Source: Clostridia bacterium (GTDB taxonomy: Bacteria > Bacillota > Clostridia > Oscillospirales > CAG-272). From it: a stretch of 64,000 nt of DNA. A program made the position numbers and the translations under genes. This document shows positions 16,994-25,522 of this stretch, in pieces. Below the pieces are notes generated by a model, which saw nothing but the letters and a program-made list of their open reading frames with translations, searched no databases and was not told the origin of the DNA. How positions within the stretch are numbered: position 1 is the first letter of the stretch; each line of letters opens with the position of its first letter. The stretch is from the NCBI GenBank assembly GCA_017397175.1, contig JAFQKA010000001.1, forward strand, positions 98,153-162,152, read 5' to 3'.

Positions 16994-18817
16994 ATGGACA
17001 GACTTCAAAGATTGCTTGAAAAAGCCAATACCCTGCCTCTCTGCCCCGGGGTCTACATTATGCGCGACCGATGGGGAAAGGTCATTTACGTCGGAAAGTC
17101 GCGGAAGCTCAAAAACAGGGTCTCCCAATACTTTCAAAGCGGTGAAAAGAATCTTAAAACCGCTAAAATGGTGTCGCTGGTGGAGGATTTTGAATATTTC
17201 CTCTGCGATACCGAGATGGAGGCGCTGACCCTTGAAAACCGCCTCATAAAACAGCACGCGCCCAAATACAACATAAGGCTGAAGGACTCGAAATCATACC
17301 CTTATATCAAGGTCACCGACGGCCCTTATCCTGCTATCATGTATTCAAGAAAAAGGATCTCGGACAGAGCCAAATATTTCGGCCCGTATTCGGGTGTGAG
17401 CACGGTCTTTTCAATTATAAATCTGCTGCAGAAGACCTTGGGGATACCCTCCTGCAAGAGGTCGTTTCCGAGAGATATCGGCCGTGAGCGTCCCTGTCTT
17501 TACTATCAGATGGGACAGTGCATGGGCGTTTGCACGGGCAAGATAAGCCCGGAGGAATATGCGGAAAGTATCAAATGCGCCGTGAACATATTGCGCGGCA
17601 ACACGGTGCTGGTGCGGCGGGATCTTGAAGCGCAAATGCTTGAATTTGCCGAAAACGAGCAGTTTGAGGCGGCGGCAAGGTGCCGTGATGCCATTTCTGC
17701 ACTTGAAAAGCTGTCAGAAAAGCAGAAGGTGGTGGCATCACCCGACGCTGACCGCGACGTTTTTGCCCTTTACTGTGACGAGCAGTGCGCTTGCATTTCG
17801 GTCTTCAATATCCGCCAGGGTGCGGTGACGGACAAAAGCGAATTTTGCTTTGGCGCGGATATGATAGCCGAGGCCGAGGAGATGCCCGCGTTTATCTGCG
17901 ACTATTATCTGAAGCGTGAATACGTGCCTCATCAGGTGCTTTTGTCCTTTGATATTTCCGACGAGGACAGAGAGCTGATGAGCGAAGCTCTCTCGGGCAT
18001 GGCAGGACGAAACGTTGAGATAAGAACCCCCGAGCGCGGTGAGATGAAGGCTCTTTGCGAGATGGTTTACGACAACGCCCGTGAAAAGGCGAAAATGTAT
18101 AAAATAGATGCGGAAAAGGACGATGAGACCCTGGTGAAATTGGCTTCAATGCTGGGACTTGAGGTGCTTCCTCAACGTATCGAGGCGTACGATATTTCAA
18201 ATCTTGCATCCGAGCACAAGACCTGCGGAATGGTAGTCATGGAAAACGGAAAGCTGAAAAAGTCGGACTACCGAAGCTTTACCATAAAGACCGTTGAGGG
18301 CACCGACGACTATGCGTCAATGCGCGAGGCGATCTCACGGCGGCTTTCTCATCTCGGAGACGGCACAGGGTCTTTTGCGTCGGTCCCCGATCTTATCCTG
18401 CTTGATGGCGGAAAGGGTCACGTTTCCACCGTTAAGGCACTTATGGAAGAAATGGGTATAGACATACCCGTTTTCGGTATGGTCAAGGACGATTTTCACA
18501 AGACCCGCGCTTTATGCGATGAGGAAAACGAGATAAGCATTGCCCGCGACCGCGGTGTGTTTTCTCTGGTTTACCGACTTCAGGAGGAGGTTCACCGTTT
18601 CAGTGTTTCAAGAATGGACAGCGCAAAGAGAAAGACCCTTACCACATCAACTCTTCTGAAGATCGACGGTATCGGTGAGGCAAAAGCAAGGGCTTTGCTG
18701 AAGCATTTCGGCGGATTGGCGGCTGTAAAGACGGCAAGCGCGCAGGAAATATCCGCAGTCAAGGGAATTTCCGTCTCTGACGGAGAAAGAGTTTACAAAT
18801 ATTTTCACAAGGACTGA
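16994..18817 (+). CDS. uvrC: Excinuclease ABC subunit C
   Basis: A 607-residue nucleotide excision repair nuclease. It has an N-terminal GIY-YIG domain (PGVYIMRD, VIYVGKSRKLKNRV), a UvrB-binding UVR motif near residue 205, an RNase H-like C-terminal nuclease with EAYDISN and LLDGGKGH, and a final helix-hairpin-helix pair (LKIDGIGEAKARALLKHFGG). Start ATG at 16994 has AAAGGAGAG upstream; a longer reading from 16922 lies inside the preceding terminator. It heads the run uvrC-rsmD-coaD-ymfF-ymfH-lgt-folD. Confidence 0.97.
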   Translation: MDRLQRLLEKANTLPLCPGVYIMRDRWGKVIYVGKSRKLKNRVSQYFQSGEKNLKTAKMVSLVEDFEYFLCDTEMEALTLENRLIKQHAPKYNIRLKDSKSYPYIKVTDGPYPAIMYSRKRISDRAKYFGPYSGVSTVFSIINLLQKTLGIPSCKRSFPRDIGRERPCLYYQMGQCMGVCTGKISPEEYAESIKCAVNILRGNTVLVRRDLEAQMLEFAENEQFEAAARCRDAISALEKLSEKQKVVASPDADRDVFALYCDEQCACISVFNIRQGAVTDKSEFCFGADMIAEAEEMPAFICDYYLKREYVPHQVLLSFDISDEDRELMSEALSGMAGRNVEIRTPERGEMKALCEMVYDNAREKAKMYKIDAEKDDETLVKLASMLGLEVLPQRIEAYDISNLASEHKTCGMVVMENGKLKKSDYRSFTIKTVEGTDDYASMREAISRRLSHLGDGTGSFASVPDLILLDGGKGHVSTVKALMEEMGIDIPVFGMVKDDFHKTRALCDEENEISIARDRGVFSLVYRLQEEVHRFSVSRMDSAKRKTLTTSTLLKIDGIGEAKARALLKHFGGLAAVKTASAQEISAVKGISVSDGERVYKYFHKD

Positions 18818-18821
18818 AAAA

Positions 18822-19397
18822 ATGAGAATTATTACGGGAAAAGCCAGAGGGATTCGTCTTGAGACCCTTGAGGGCTTGAATACGAGACCTACCGCCGAGC
18901 GAGCAAAGGAAGCGGTATTTTCAATGCTTGCCTTTGACATTGAGGGCAGGCGTGTGCTTGATCTTTTTGCGGGATCCGGTCAGATGGGACTTGAGGCTCT
19001 GAGCCGCGGTGCCGTGTCGGCTGTCATGGTTGACTGCGCAAGGGCTGCGGTGGAGATAATAAAGAAAAATACTGCTAAAACAAGGCTTGAGGGTGCGGAG
19101 ATCGTCTGCGCTGACAGTATGAACTGGCTTGAGGGAGCGGCGAAAAAAGGGCTGTCCTTTGACATCGTTTTCATGGACCCCCCTTATGCCGAAAAGCTTC
19201 TTCCCCGTTGCCTCGAAAAACTTCTTCGTGGAAATTTACTGAAAAGCACCTCGCTTATCGTCTGTGAAAGCGGCGCGCAGGAGGACTTGTTTTGCGGTGA
19301 CGAGGCACTTGCCGACAGGTTTGATGTGATAAAAAGCACTCGATACGGGGTGGCTTACGTGAATATTTTGAAAGTGAAATCGAGAAATGAAGAATAA
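18822..19397 (+). CDS. rsmD: 16S rRNA (guanine966-N2)-methyltransferase
   Basis: A 191-residue Rossmann methyltransferase. It starts MRIITGKARG, has TRPTAERAKEAVF, the S-adenosylmethionine loop DLFAGSGQMGLEALSRGA and the catalytic DPPY in VFMDPPYAE. It modifies G966 of 16S rRNA. It begins four bases after uvrC and overlaps coaD by 11 bases, the usual rsmD-coaD order in Firmicutes. Confidence 0.96.
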   Translation: MRIITGKARGIRLETLEGLNTRPTAERAKEAVFSMLAFDIEGRRVLDLFAGSGQMGLEALSRGAVSAVMVDCARAAVEIIKKNTAKTRLEGAEIVCADSMNWLEGAAKKGLSFDIVFMDPPYAEKLLPRCLEKLLRGNLLKSTSLIVCESGAQEDLFCGDEALADRFDVIKSTRYGVAYVNILKVKSRNEE

Positions 19398-19893
19398 AAT
19401 TTCCGTACTGCTCCCGGGCAGCTACGACCCTATGACCCTTGGTCATCTTGACGTCATCCGCCGTGCGGCGGAAATATATGACAAGGTTTTTGTGGGACTT
19501 CTCATAAATCCCGAAAAGAAATATATGTTTTCTGACGAAGACAGAATAAAAATCGCCGAGCTTTCCTGCTCGGAGATAGAGAACGTCAAGGTAGTCTTTT
19601 CCGAGGGCTACACGGCAGACCTTGCCCGAGAGCTCGGCTGTACGGCCATCGTCAAGGGCATACGCAACGAAAAAGACCTTGAATACGAGAGGGGAATGGC
19701 GCGCTTCAACGAAGAACGCGTTCCGGGGCTGAAGACCGAATTTTTGCCCGCAGGCGAAGAATTTCGGGACGTAAGTTCAACCTCGGTTCGTCAGCTTCTT
19801 CTTGACGGAAGACTTGACGAGGCGAAAAAATACTTGCACAGATCGGTGGCAAACGCGCTGATCTCGGGAGAGATAAAATATGCAAACAGTTAA
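19387..19893 (+). CDS. coaD: Phosphopantetheine adenylyltransferase
   Basis: A 168-residue nucleotidyltransferase that makes dephospho-CoA from 4'-phosphopantetheine and ATP. The family motif T/HxGH appears as TLGHLD after PGSYDPM, and the second site as SSTSVR. The IVKGIRNEKDLEYE segment is typical. Length is normal. It overlaps rsmD at its start and the next gene at its end (14 bases), so translation is likely coupled. Confidence 0.97.
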   Translation: MKNKISVLLPGSYDPMTLGHLDVIRRAAEIYDKVFVGLLINPEKKYMFSDEDRIKIAELSCSEIENVKVVFSEGYTADLARELGCTAIVKGIRNEKDLEYERGMARFNEERVPGLKTEFLPAGEEFRDVSSTSVRQLLLDGRLDEAKKYLHRSVANALISGEIKYANS

Positions 19894-21172
19894 TATTGGA
19901 AAGGGCAGGCTGCTCTGCGTGAACACCGACAAGTTCAAGAGCGAGCTTCTGACGGTGACACAGGCATCTCCCTTTGATCGTCGCGACATGGGACTTTGCT
20001 CTCTGCTATGCAACGTGCTCAAGCGGGGGTGCAGGGAATATCTGACCACGGCTGACATCAACCGCCGTCTGGACGACCTGTACGATGCAAATATCACAAT
20101 GGGCTGCTCCACAAACGGCGACAGTTTTCTGTCGGGTGTGACTGTGGAGACCCTTTGCCGTGATTTTATTCATGACGGTACGGACGTGCTATCTGGCGCC
20201 CTTGACGCGGTGGCGCGGCTGATGACCGAGCCGCTTGTCGACGAAAAGGGACTTTTTCGCGCCGAATACGTGGAGGGTGAAAAGCAGGCGCGGCTTGACC
20301 GAGTCCGCTCCGCTAACAGCAACCCCAAGACCCGTTCGTCTCTTATTTGTCAGGATCTTATGTTCGAGGGAGAACGATACGGACAGCGGATCTTTTACCA
20401 TGAAGACGAAATAAAGAACGTCAAAAACTCCGACATAGCGGATTATTATAAAAAGAGCCTGTCCGTGTCATCACCTCTGTACATATACGTAGGCCCCCGT
20501 TCGCAGGCGGAGGTAGGTGAACTGATCAACGAAAAGCTGTCTTTTTTTGACGGCGACGGTGATTCCTTTTGCGACACTCTTATAAAACCCTGTTGTGGCG
20601 AGATGAAAACGGGCTTTGACAGCATGGCGGTGAATCAGGGCAAGCTGACCTTGGGTCTGCGGAGCGATATTTCCATTGGGAATGACGACGTTTATGCCGC
20701 GCTTGTCTTCAACGATATCTTCGGCGGGTCTCCCGCATCAAAGCTGTTCAGAAACGTAAGAGAAAAGCTGAGCCTTTGCTATTCCTGCGGCTCGTCTTAC
20801 GACTTTACAAAGGGCGTTATTTTCGTCCGATCCGGTATCGCAAACGAGAACTACGACCGCGCCCTGAACGAAATATTGCGCCAGCTTGAGGATATCAAGA
20901 AAGGGAAGATTTCGGAATTTGAGTTTGAGTCCGCCAAGAAGGCACTTGTCAGCTCTTATCGCCAGGTGACCGACTCGGCTTATGCAACAGAGAGCTTCTT
21001 CCGCACGAGAATCCTGTGCGGTTGCACCGACGGAATAGAGGAAACGGCACGAAAGATCGAGCAGGTGACGCTGTCCGACGTTGTTGAGGCGGCTCAACGC
21101 TTTGGAGCAGAGGCGGTTGGCTTTGTTCGGGGTGAGCTTGATGGTGAGGAGGTCGATTTCGATGAAGAATGA
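19880..21172 (+). CDS. ymfF: M16 family peptidase-like protein YmfF, catalytically inactive partner
   Basis: A 430-residue protein with the insulinase (M16) fold but no HxxEH zinc motif; the equivalent helix reads SLLCNVLKRGCREY. In M16 pairs one partner is normally inactive. In Bacillus subtilis, YmfF and YmfH are associated with finishing the 5-aminopentanol modification of elongation factor P, which is the family-based inference here. It overlaps coaD and the ymfH gene, consistent with a heterodimer. Confidence 0.87.
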   Translation: MQTVNIGKGRLLCVNTDKFKSELLTVTQASPFDRRDMGLCSLLCNVLKRGCREYLTTADINRRLDDLYDANITMGCSTNGDSFLSGVTVETLCRDFIHDGTDVLSGALDAVARLMTEPLVDEKGLFRAEYVEGEKQARLDRVRSANSNPKTRSSLICQDLMFEGERYGQRIFYHEDEIKNVKNSDIADYYKKSLSVSSPLYIYVGPRSQAEVGELINEKLSFFDGDGDSFCDTLIKPCCGEMKTGFDSMAVNQGKLTLGLRSDISIGNDDVYAALVFNDIFGGSPASKLFRNVREKLSLCYSCGSSYDFTKGVIFVRSGIANENYDRALNEILRQLEDIKKGKISEFEFESAKKALVSSYRQVTDSAYATESFFRTRILCGCTDGIEETARKIEQVTLSDVVEAAQRFGAEAVGFVRGELDGEEVDFDEE

Positions 21173-22469
21173 CAGAATTTTGCACGAAAGTCTTCTTTTG
21201 CAGGAAAAATACTATGAATATACTCACAAAAGTGGCTTGAAGGTCTACGTTTTCCCAAAGAAAATGACCAATACCTACGCGCTTTTTGCCACGAAATACG
21301 GTTCGATCGACAACAGCTTCCGATTGGAGGGAGACGACAAATATACCGAGGTCCCTCAGGGAATTGCACATTTCCTTGAGCACAAAATGTTCACAGCCCC
21401 CGACGGAAGCGACGCTTTCGACCGCTTTGCCCTTTACGGCGCGGACGCGAATGCTTACACGTCTTACGACAAAACGGTCTATCTGTTTTCATGCAGTGAA
21501 AATTTCGAGCATTGTTTTGATGAGCTGATAGAATTTGTTACCCACCCTTATTTTACGCGGGAAACGGTCGAAAAGGAGCAGGGTATCATCGCTCAGGAGA
21601 TACGCATGACCGACGATCTGCCCTCTCTGCGCTCCTATTACGGAATGCTCCGCGGACTTTACTCGGTTCACCATATAAGAAATAATATCTGCGGCACGGT
21701 CGAGAGTATTTCACGCATAACTCCCGAGCTTCTTTACCGCTCAAACGAGGTTTTTTACAGCGCGTCAAATATGGCGATCGTGGTTTGCGGTGACGTTGAT
21801 CCCGAGAAGATTTACGCGCAGGGATGCGCGAACATAGGTGACGGCTTTGGCGTGTGCCGCGCTATCGAAAGACAGCGCCCTGCAGAGCCGACCGAGATCT
21901 GTTCTCGCCGCGTGCAATGCAAAATGCAGGTGGCAAAGCCCTTGTTCACAATAGGAATCAAGGATAACAATATTCCCGTAAAGTCTGCCGATAGGGCGCG
22001 CCGTGACGCTATCATGTCAATGATAAACGATCTGCTCTTTTCGCAGACGAGCCGTCTTTACAACTCCCTTTACGAGGAAGGGCTGATATCCCCCGACATG
22101 ACAAGCTCTTACACCATATCGGAAAGCTTCGCGTTCCATTCTGTCAGCGGCGAGAGCTATTGCCCCGAGACGGTTTTTGACCGGGTACGCGAATATGTTG
22201 AGGATATCCGCCGCCGAGGCTTTGAAAAAGAGGATTTCGAGCGGTGCAGAAAGGTGTTTTATTCCTCCTTTGTGCGTGAGTTCGATTCCACCGACGATAT
22301 AGCGAATAACCTTATTTCTTTTGTATTTGACGGCATTGAAATGTTCGATTATGCGGACATTATAGCTTCCCTTACCTGCGAAGAGGTGACAGAGACCCTT
22401 CGCTCGGACATGAAGGACGAGCTTTTTACTCTTTCGGTGGTTTATCCCTTTGATCATAAGGAGGATTAG
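21162..22469 (+). CDS. ymfH: M16 family zinc peptidase YmfH
   Basis: A 435-residue insulinase-family protein with an intact inverted zinc motif HFLEH (in GIAHFLEHKMF) and a downstream glutamate in the TVEKEQGIIAQEIRM helix. It is the active partner of the preceding YmfF-like protein and, by family, linked to EF-P modification. ATG at 21162 is preferred because AGGAGG lies nine bases before it; this gives an 11-base overlap with ymfF. Earlier in-frame starts would add an unconserved N-terminal tail. Confidence 0.9.
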   Translation: MKNDRILHESLLLQEKYYEYTHKSGLKVYVFPKKMTNTYALFATKYGSIDNSFRLEGDDKYTEVPQGIAHFLEHKMFTAPDGSDAFDRFALYGADANAYTSYDKTVYLFSCSENFEHCFDELIEFVTHPYFTRETVEKEQGIIAQEIRMTDDLPSLRSYYGMLRGLYSVHHIRNNICGTVESISRITPELLYRSNEVFYSASNMAIVVCGDVDPEKIYAQGCANIGDGFGVCRAIERQRPAEPTEICSRRVQCKMQVAKPLFTIGIKDNNIPVKSADRARRDAIMSMINDLLFSQTSRLYNSLYEEGLISPDMTSSYTISESFAFHSVSGESYCPETVFDRVREYVEDIRRRGFEKEDFERCRKVFYSSFVREFDSTDDIANNLISFVFDGIEMFDYADIIASLTCEEVTETLRSDMKDELFTLSVVYPFDHKED

Positions 22470-22470
22470 T

Positions 22471-23379
22471 ATGGTAAAAATAGCATTTCCGAATATCGGA
22501 ATCAAAGAGTTTATCCTTGACCCCGTGGCGTTTTCTCTTTTCGGGCTTGAGGTGAGATGGTACGGTCTGGTTATCGTAACGGGTATGATCGCGGCGTTTT
22601 TCTACGCCCGCTACCGCGCCCACATGGAGGGTATGGACGACGACACCCTGCTTGATTACTTTCTTTTTGCGGTGATCTCGGGTGTTATCGGCGCAAGATT
22701 TTACTACGTTATCACCTCTCTTGACCAGTACGACAGCATAGGCGAGATGTTCGCCATCTGGAATGGTGGACTTGGAATTTACGGCGGTATCATTTTCGGT
22801 GCTGCTGCGGTCATCGGCGTCAGCCTGTACAAAAAGATACCTTTTATGCGCGCACTTGATATGGCGTCGTTGCCTGTAATGATAGGACAGACCGTGGGCA
22901 GATGGGGTAATTTCTTCAACGGCGAGGCGTTTGGTCACGTGGATAAATTCGAATTTTTCGGACTTGTGGCAAAGACTCCGGGTGCAGAAAAGCTCCCTTG
23001 GATAATGCAGGTCAACTCCTATGCCTCGGATTATGATACGCTGCTCGTTCACCCGACCTTTCTTTACGAGTCGGTGTGGAATCTTATTGGATTTGTGATC
23101 ATCAATGCTCTTTACAAGAAGAAAAAGTTTGACGGTCAGGTCATGTTTATGTATATCGGCTGGTATGGGCTTGGACGAATGTTCATTGAGGCCCTGCGCG
23201 CGGACAGTCTGCGCGTGGGCGGCGTCAAGATCTCACAGCTTGTGGGACTTCTGGCGTTCCTGGCATCGGCGGTTGCACTGACCTATATGCTCATAAAAAA
23301 GAAAAACGCTCCCCCAATACTTGAGGGCAGAGCGGCAAAAGCAACATCGGAGGAAGAAAAAAATGGCACAGATAATTGA
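22471..23379 (+). CDS. lgt: Prolipoprotein diacylglyceryl transferase
   Basis: A 302-residue polytopic membrane enzyme that moves diacylglycerol from phosphatidylglycerol to the lipobox cysteine of lipoproteins. The Lgt signature GRWGNFFNGEAFG and the loop HPTFLYES are present, with about seven hydrophobic segments. ATG at 22471 follows AAGGAGG. It overlaps folD by 17 bases. The substrate-binding lipoprotein at 47 kb is a likely client. Confidence 0.97.
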   Translation: MVKIAFPNIGIKEFILDPVAFSLFGLEVRWYGLVIVTGMIAAFFYARYRAHMEGMDDDTLLDYFLFAVISGVIGARFYYVITSLDQYDSIGEMFAIWNGGLGIYGGIIFGAAAVIGVSLYKKIPFMRALDMASLPVMIGQTVGRWGNFFNGEAFGHVDKFEFFGLVAKTPGAEKLPWIMQVNSYASDYDTLLVHPTFLYESVWNLIGFVIINALYKKKKFDGQVMFMYIGWYGLGRMFIEALRADSLRVGGVKISQLVGLLAFLASAVALTYMLIKKKNAPPILEGRAAKATSEEEKNGTDN

Positions 23380-24229
23380 CGGAAAGGCTATATCCGCAAA
23401 AATAAGGGAGGAGATCAAGGAGGAGACTGCGCGATTTGTCGCACAGCGGGGATACGCTCCCGGTCTGGCGGTCATCATCGTTGGCGAGGACCCCGCCTCT
23501 ACCGTTTACGTTCGGAACAAGGGACGTGCGTGTGAGGAAGTCGGATTTTATTCCGAAATTCACCGCTTGCCCGAAAATACTCAGCAATCCGAGCTTGAAG
23601 AGCTTATTGACCGCCTAAATGGAGATGACAAGATCCACGGAATTTTAGTTCAGCTTCCTCTGCCAAAGCACTTGGACGAGAGTGCCGTTCTGCTCAAAAT
23701 TGATCCCGCAAAGGACGTGGACGGCTTCTACCCCTTTAACGTGGGACGCATTATGATCGGCGATTTTGACATTGCTCCCTGCACACCTTACGGCGTTATG
23801 GAGCTTCTTCGTTACAGCGGGATCGAGACCCGCGGCAAGCATTGCGTTATCGTGGGAAGAAGCAATATCGTGGGCAAGCCCCAGGCTATGCTCATGCTCA
23901 AAGCGGACGCAACGGTTACGGTCTGCCATTCAAAAACTCAGAATTTGGCAGAGATCTGCCGTACGGCGGACATTCTCGTTGCCGCTATCGGCAAGGCTGA
24001 TTTCATCGGAGCAGATTACGTAAAAGAAGGCGCCGTTGTAGTTGACGTGGGAATCAACCGGAAGGCTGACGGTAAGCTGACGGGCGACGTGAATTTTGCT
24101 CAGGTCGAGCCTAAAGCTTCTTTCATAACTCCCGTTCCCGGCGGTGTAGGCCCCATGACGATTACGATTCTCATGAAGAATACGCTGAAAGCTGCAGAGG
24201 TGGCGGGGGATGCGCTTGGGGCTTTTTGA
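23363..24229 (+). CDS. folD: Methylenetetrahydrofolate dehydrogenase/cyclohydrolase
   Basis: A 288-residue bifunctional enzyme interconverting methylene-, methenyl- and formyl-tetrahydrofolate. Signatures are YVRNKGRACEEVG (catalytic lysine), PAKDVDGFYPFNVG, GRSNIVGKP and TPVPGGVGPMTI. ATG at 23363 follows GGAGG and overlaps lgt. Oddly, the last codons (ALGAF-stop) lie inside the left arm and loop of a palindromic intergenic repeat that also occurs after argF, so the repeat seems to supply the protein's C-terminus. Confidence 0.97.
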   Translation: MAQIIDGKAISAKIREEIKEETARFVAQRGYAPGLAVIIVGEDPASTVYVRNKGRACEEVGFYSEIHRLPENTQQSELEELIDRLNGDDKIHGILVQLPLPKHLDESAVLLKIDPAKDVDGFYPFNVGRIMIGDFDIAPCTPYGVMELLRYSGIETRGKHCVIVGRSNIVGKPQAMLMLKADATVTVCHSKTQNLAEICRTADILVAAIGKADFIGADYVKEGAVVVDVGINRKADGKLTGDVNFAQVEPKASFITPVPGGVGPMTITILMKNTLKAAEVAGDALGAF

Positions 24230-24326
24230 AAAAAGCCCCAAACCCCAAAAACTTTTAAAAAAGGGAATAGACAGACGGATTACTCCAATAAACGTAAAAA
24301 CGACGGCTGAACACCGTCGTTTTTTG
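24216..24326. repeat. Intergenic repeat A, copy 1, with terminator
   Basis: It begins with the palindrome TTGGGGCTTTTT / AAAAAAGCCCCAA around the folD stop. An ACCCCAAAAACTTTTAAAA stretch and GGGAATAGACAG follow. It ends with a terminator stem ACGACGG / CCGTCGT (24300-24320, loop CTGAACA). The same 110-base order recurs at 62888-62998. It separates folD from a convergent gene and can terminate both. Confidence 0.8.
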
Positions 24327-24599
24327 TTATTCTGTTTTCAGTTCTTTAAGCTTTTTAATAATGGCTTTCTGCGCGTCGATCTCGTCGATCTGTTCGGCTA
24401 TGCTCTGGGGAACGCTTTCGGCGTCTTTAAAATAGTCAAGGCACAGTCTGCCAAGCTCTGCCATGTCGCATTTCAGCTTTGATTCTTCAACCTTGATCTT
24501 CACGGCGGTGGCGGCGCTGTCGGTCAGCTTTGCCACGCCCTCGGCTGCCTTTTTTGCCATTCGCCCCGCGGTTTTTGCGCAATCATCGAATTTTGACAT
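24327..24599 (-). CDS. Small helical protein of unknown function
   Basis: I do not recognise this 90-residue protein. It starts MSKFDDCAKTAGRMAKKAAEG and is almost all charged helix, with heptad-like spacing in residues 30-90 and no membrane segment. The layout resembles small cytoplasmic proteins of Clostridia with a coiled-coil tail. ATG at 24599 is chosen because AAGGA lies about 11 bases upstream; the next in-frame ATG (24611) abuts that site. It has its own promoter and ends at the folD-side terminator. Confidence 0.75.
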   Translation of the reverse strand: MSKFDDCAKTAGRMAKKAAEGVAKLTDSAATAVKIKVEESKLKCDMAELGRLCLDYFKDAESVPQSIAEQIDEIDAQKAIIKKLKELKTE

Positions 24600-24657
24600 A
24601 TTTGTCACCATTCCTTCCGTTCTGTTTTTCGGTGTTATTTTTTGCTTTTCTGTTTTA

Positions 24658-24686
24658 ATTATACCGCCTTCAAAGAGAAAAGTAAA
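24658..24686 (-). promoter_or_regulatory. Promoter of the small helical protein gene
   Basis: On the minus strand TTTACT (24681-24686), 17-base spacer and TATAAT (24658-24663). Confidence 0.8.
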
Positions 24687-24757
24687 CACCAAAAAGAATA
24701 AAATTTCAAATTAGGGGTAAAATTTCAGTAAAATCTAATGGCGGAGGCGGAAAAAAT

Positions 24758-25201
24758 ATGAACATGGACAGGGAAACATACAAAAAATACGCGAAAGGTC
24801 ACGCACCTAAATCTCCCGTTGTAAAAAATTGCGTCAAGGCTTTTCTTTTTGGCGGCGGGATCTGTGCGTTTGCTCAGCTTTTGACCAATCTTTACAGTGT
24901 TTGGGGACTGAACGATGAGGATTCGGGACTTCTTGCTTCGGTGACGCTTGTATTCTTGGCAGCGCTTTTGACGGGAATCGGGGTTTTCGACAGGATCGCC
25001 AAGCACGCGGGCGCGGGAACGCTCGTTCCCATTACGGGATTTGCAAATTCGGTAGTGTCCCCTGCCATTGACACAAAGGCCGAGGGACTGGTGCTGGGGG
25101 TTGGTGCGAAGATATTTACCGTCGCGGGCCCCGTTCTGCTTTACGCAACCCTTGCAGGGACACCCTATGGGGTCATTTATTGGGTTTGCAAGATAATATA
25201 A
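24758..25201 (+). CDS. spoVAC: Stage V sporulation protein AC
   Basis: A 147-residue membrane protein matching SpoVAC: a basic start (RETYKKYAKGHAPKSP), then about four hydrophobic segments and the conserved blocks FDRIAKHAGAGTLVPITGF and GLVLGVGAKIFTVAGP. SpoVAC forms a channel in the spore inner membrane for dipicolinic acid movement. The start follows GGCGGAGGCGG. Usually spoVAC is followed by spoVAD and spoVAE; here it is alone and ends in its own terminator. No clear sigma-G promoter could be fixed by eye. Confidence 0.93.
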   Translation: MNMDRETYKKYAKGHAPKSPVVKNCVKAFLFGGGICAFAQLLTNLYSVWGLNDEDSGLLASVTLVFLAALLTGIGVFDRIAKHAGAGTLVPITGFANSVVSPAIDTKAEGLVLGVGAKIFTVAGPVLLYATLAGTPYGVIYWVCKII

Positions 25202-25203
25202 AG

Positions 25204-25243
25204 AAAAATCACTTGACGGTAGATTCCGCCAAGTGATTTTTTG
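25204..25243. terminator. Terminator between spoVAC and the ribbon-helix-helix gene
   Basis: AATCACTTGaCGG pairs with CCGcCAAGTGATT and is followed by T residues; it can serve both convergent genes. Confidence 0.85.
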
Positions 25244-25414
25244 TTATCTTTTGCCCGTTTTTATTTCTCCGTGCTTTGCTTCGTAGGATTCGATGAGATC
25301 GCGGATAAGCACAAGTATCTGGCTGTTAGCACTTCTGCCCTCATAGTCTGCAACAACGTGCAATTTGTCAAGCATTTCCTCGTCAATTCTTATAGATAAA
25401 CTTTTTGTAGCCAT
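25244..25414 (-). CDS. Ribbon-helix-helix (Arc/MetJ-type) DNA-binding protein, 56 residues
   Basis: A short gene. Translation gives MATKSLSIRIDEEMLDKLHV, then VADYEGRSANSQILVLIRDL, then IESYEAKHGEIKTGKR. The N-terminal SLSIRIDEEM strand, a first helix, a GRSANSQI turn and a second helix are the Arc-type ribbon-helix-helix layout. Such dimers repress promoters or act as antitoxins. The start has TGAGG about six bases upstream. It is divergent from a SLOG protein gene across 108 bases that contain matching inverted leader sequences, so it may control both genes. Confidence 0.83.
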   Translation of the reverse strand: MATKSLSIRIDEEMLDKLHVVADYEGRSANSQILVLIRDLIESYEAKHGEIKTGKR

Positions 25415-25522
25415 ATAAACCTCATTTTGATCTTATTTTATGTTTACTTTACTCTCATTTTGTGTTAAAATGTTGTATATAAACATACAATATATTCAAA
25501 ATAAGTTTATTATGAGGTGAAA
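25415..25522. promoter_or_regulatory. Divergent regulatory region with inverted leader repeats
   Basis: The segment CTTATTTT (25432-25439) and ACCTCAT (25419-25425) on the left is mirrored by AAAATAAG (25498-25505) and ATGAGGT (25512-25518) on the right. Between them is an AT-rich near-palindrome, TGTATATAAACATACA (about 25474-25489), a candidate operator. The region is much richer in AT than the surroundings. Confidence 0.55.
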
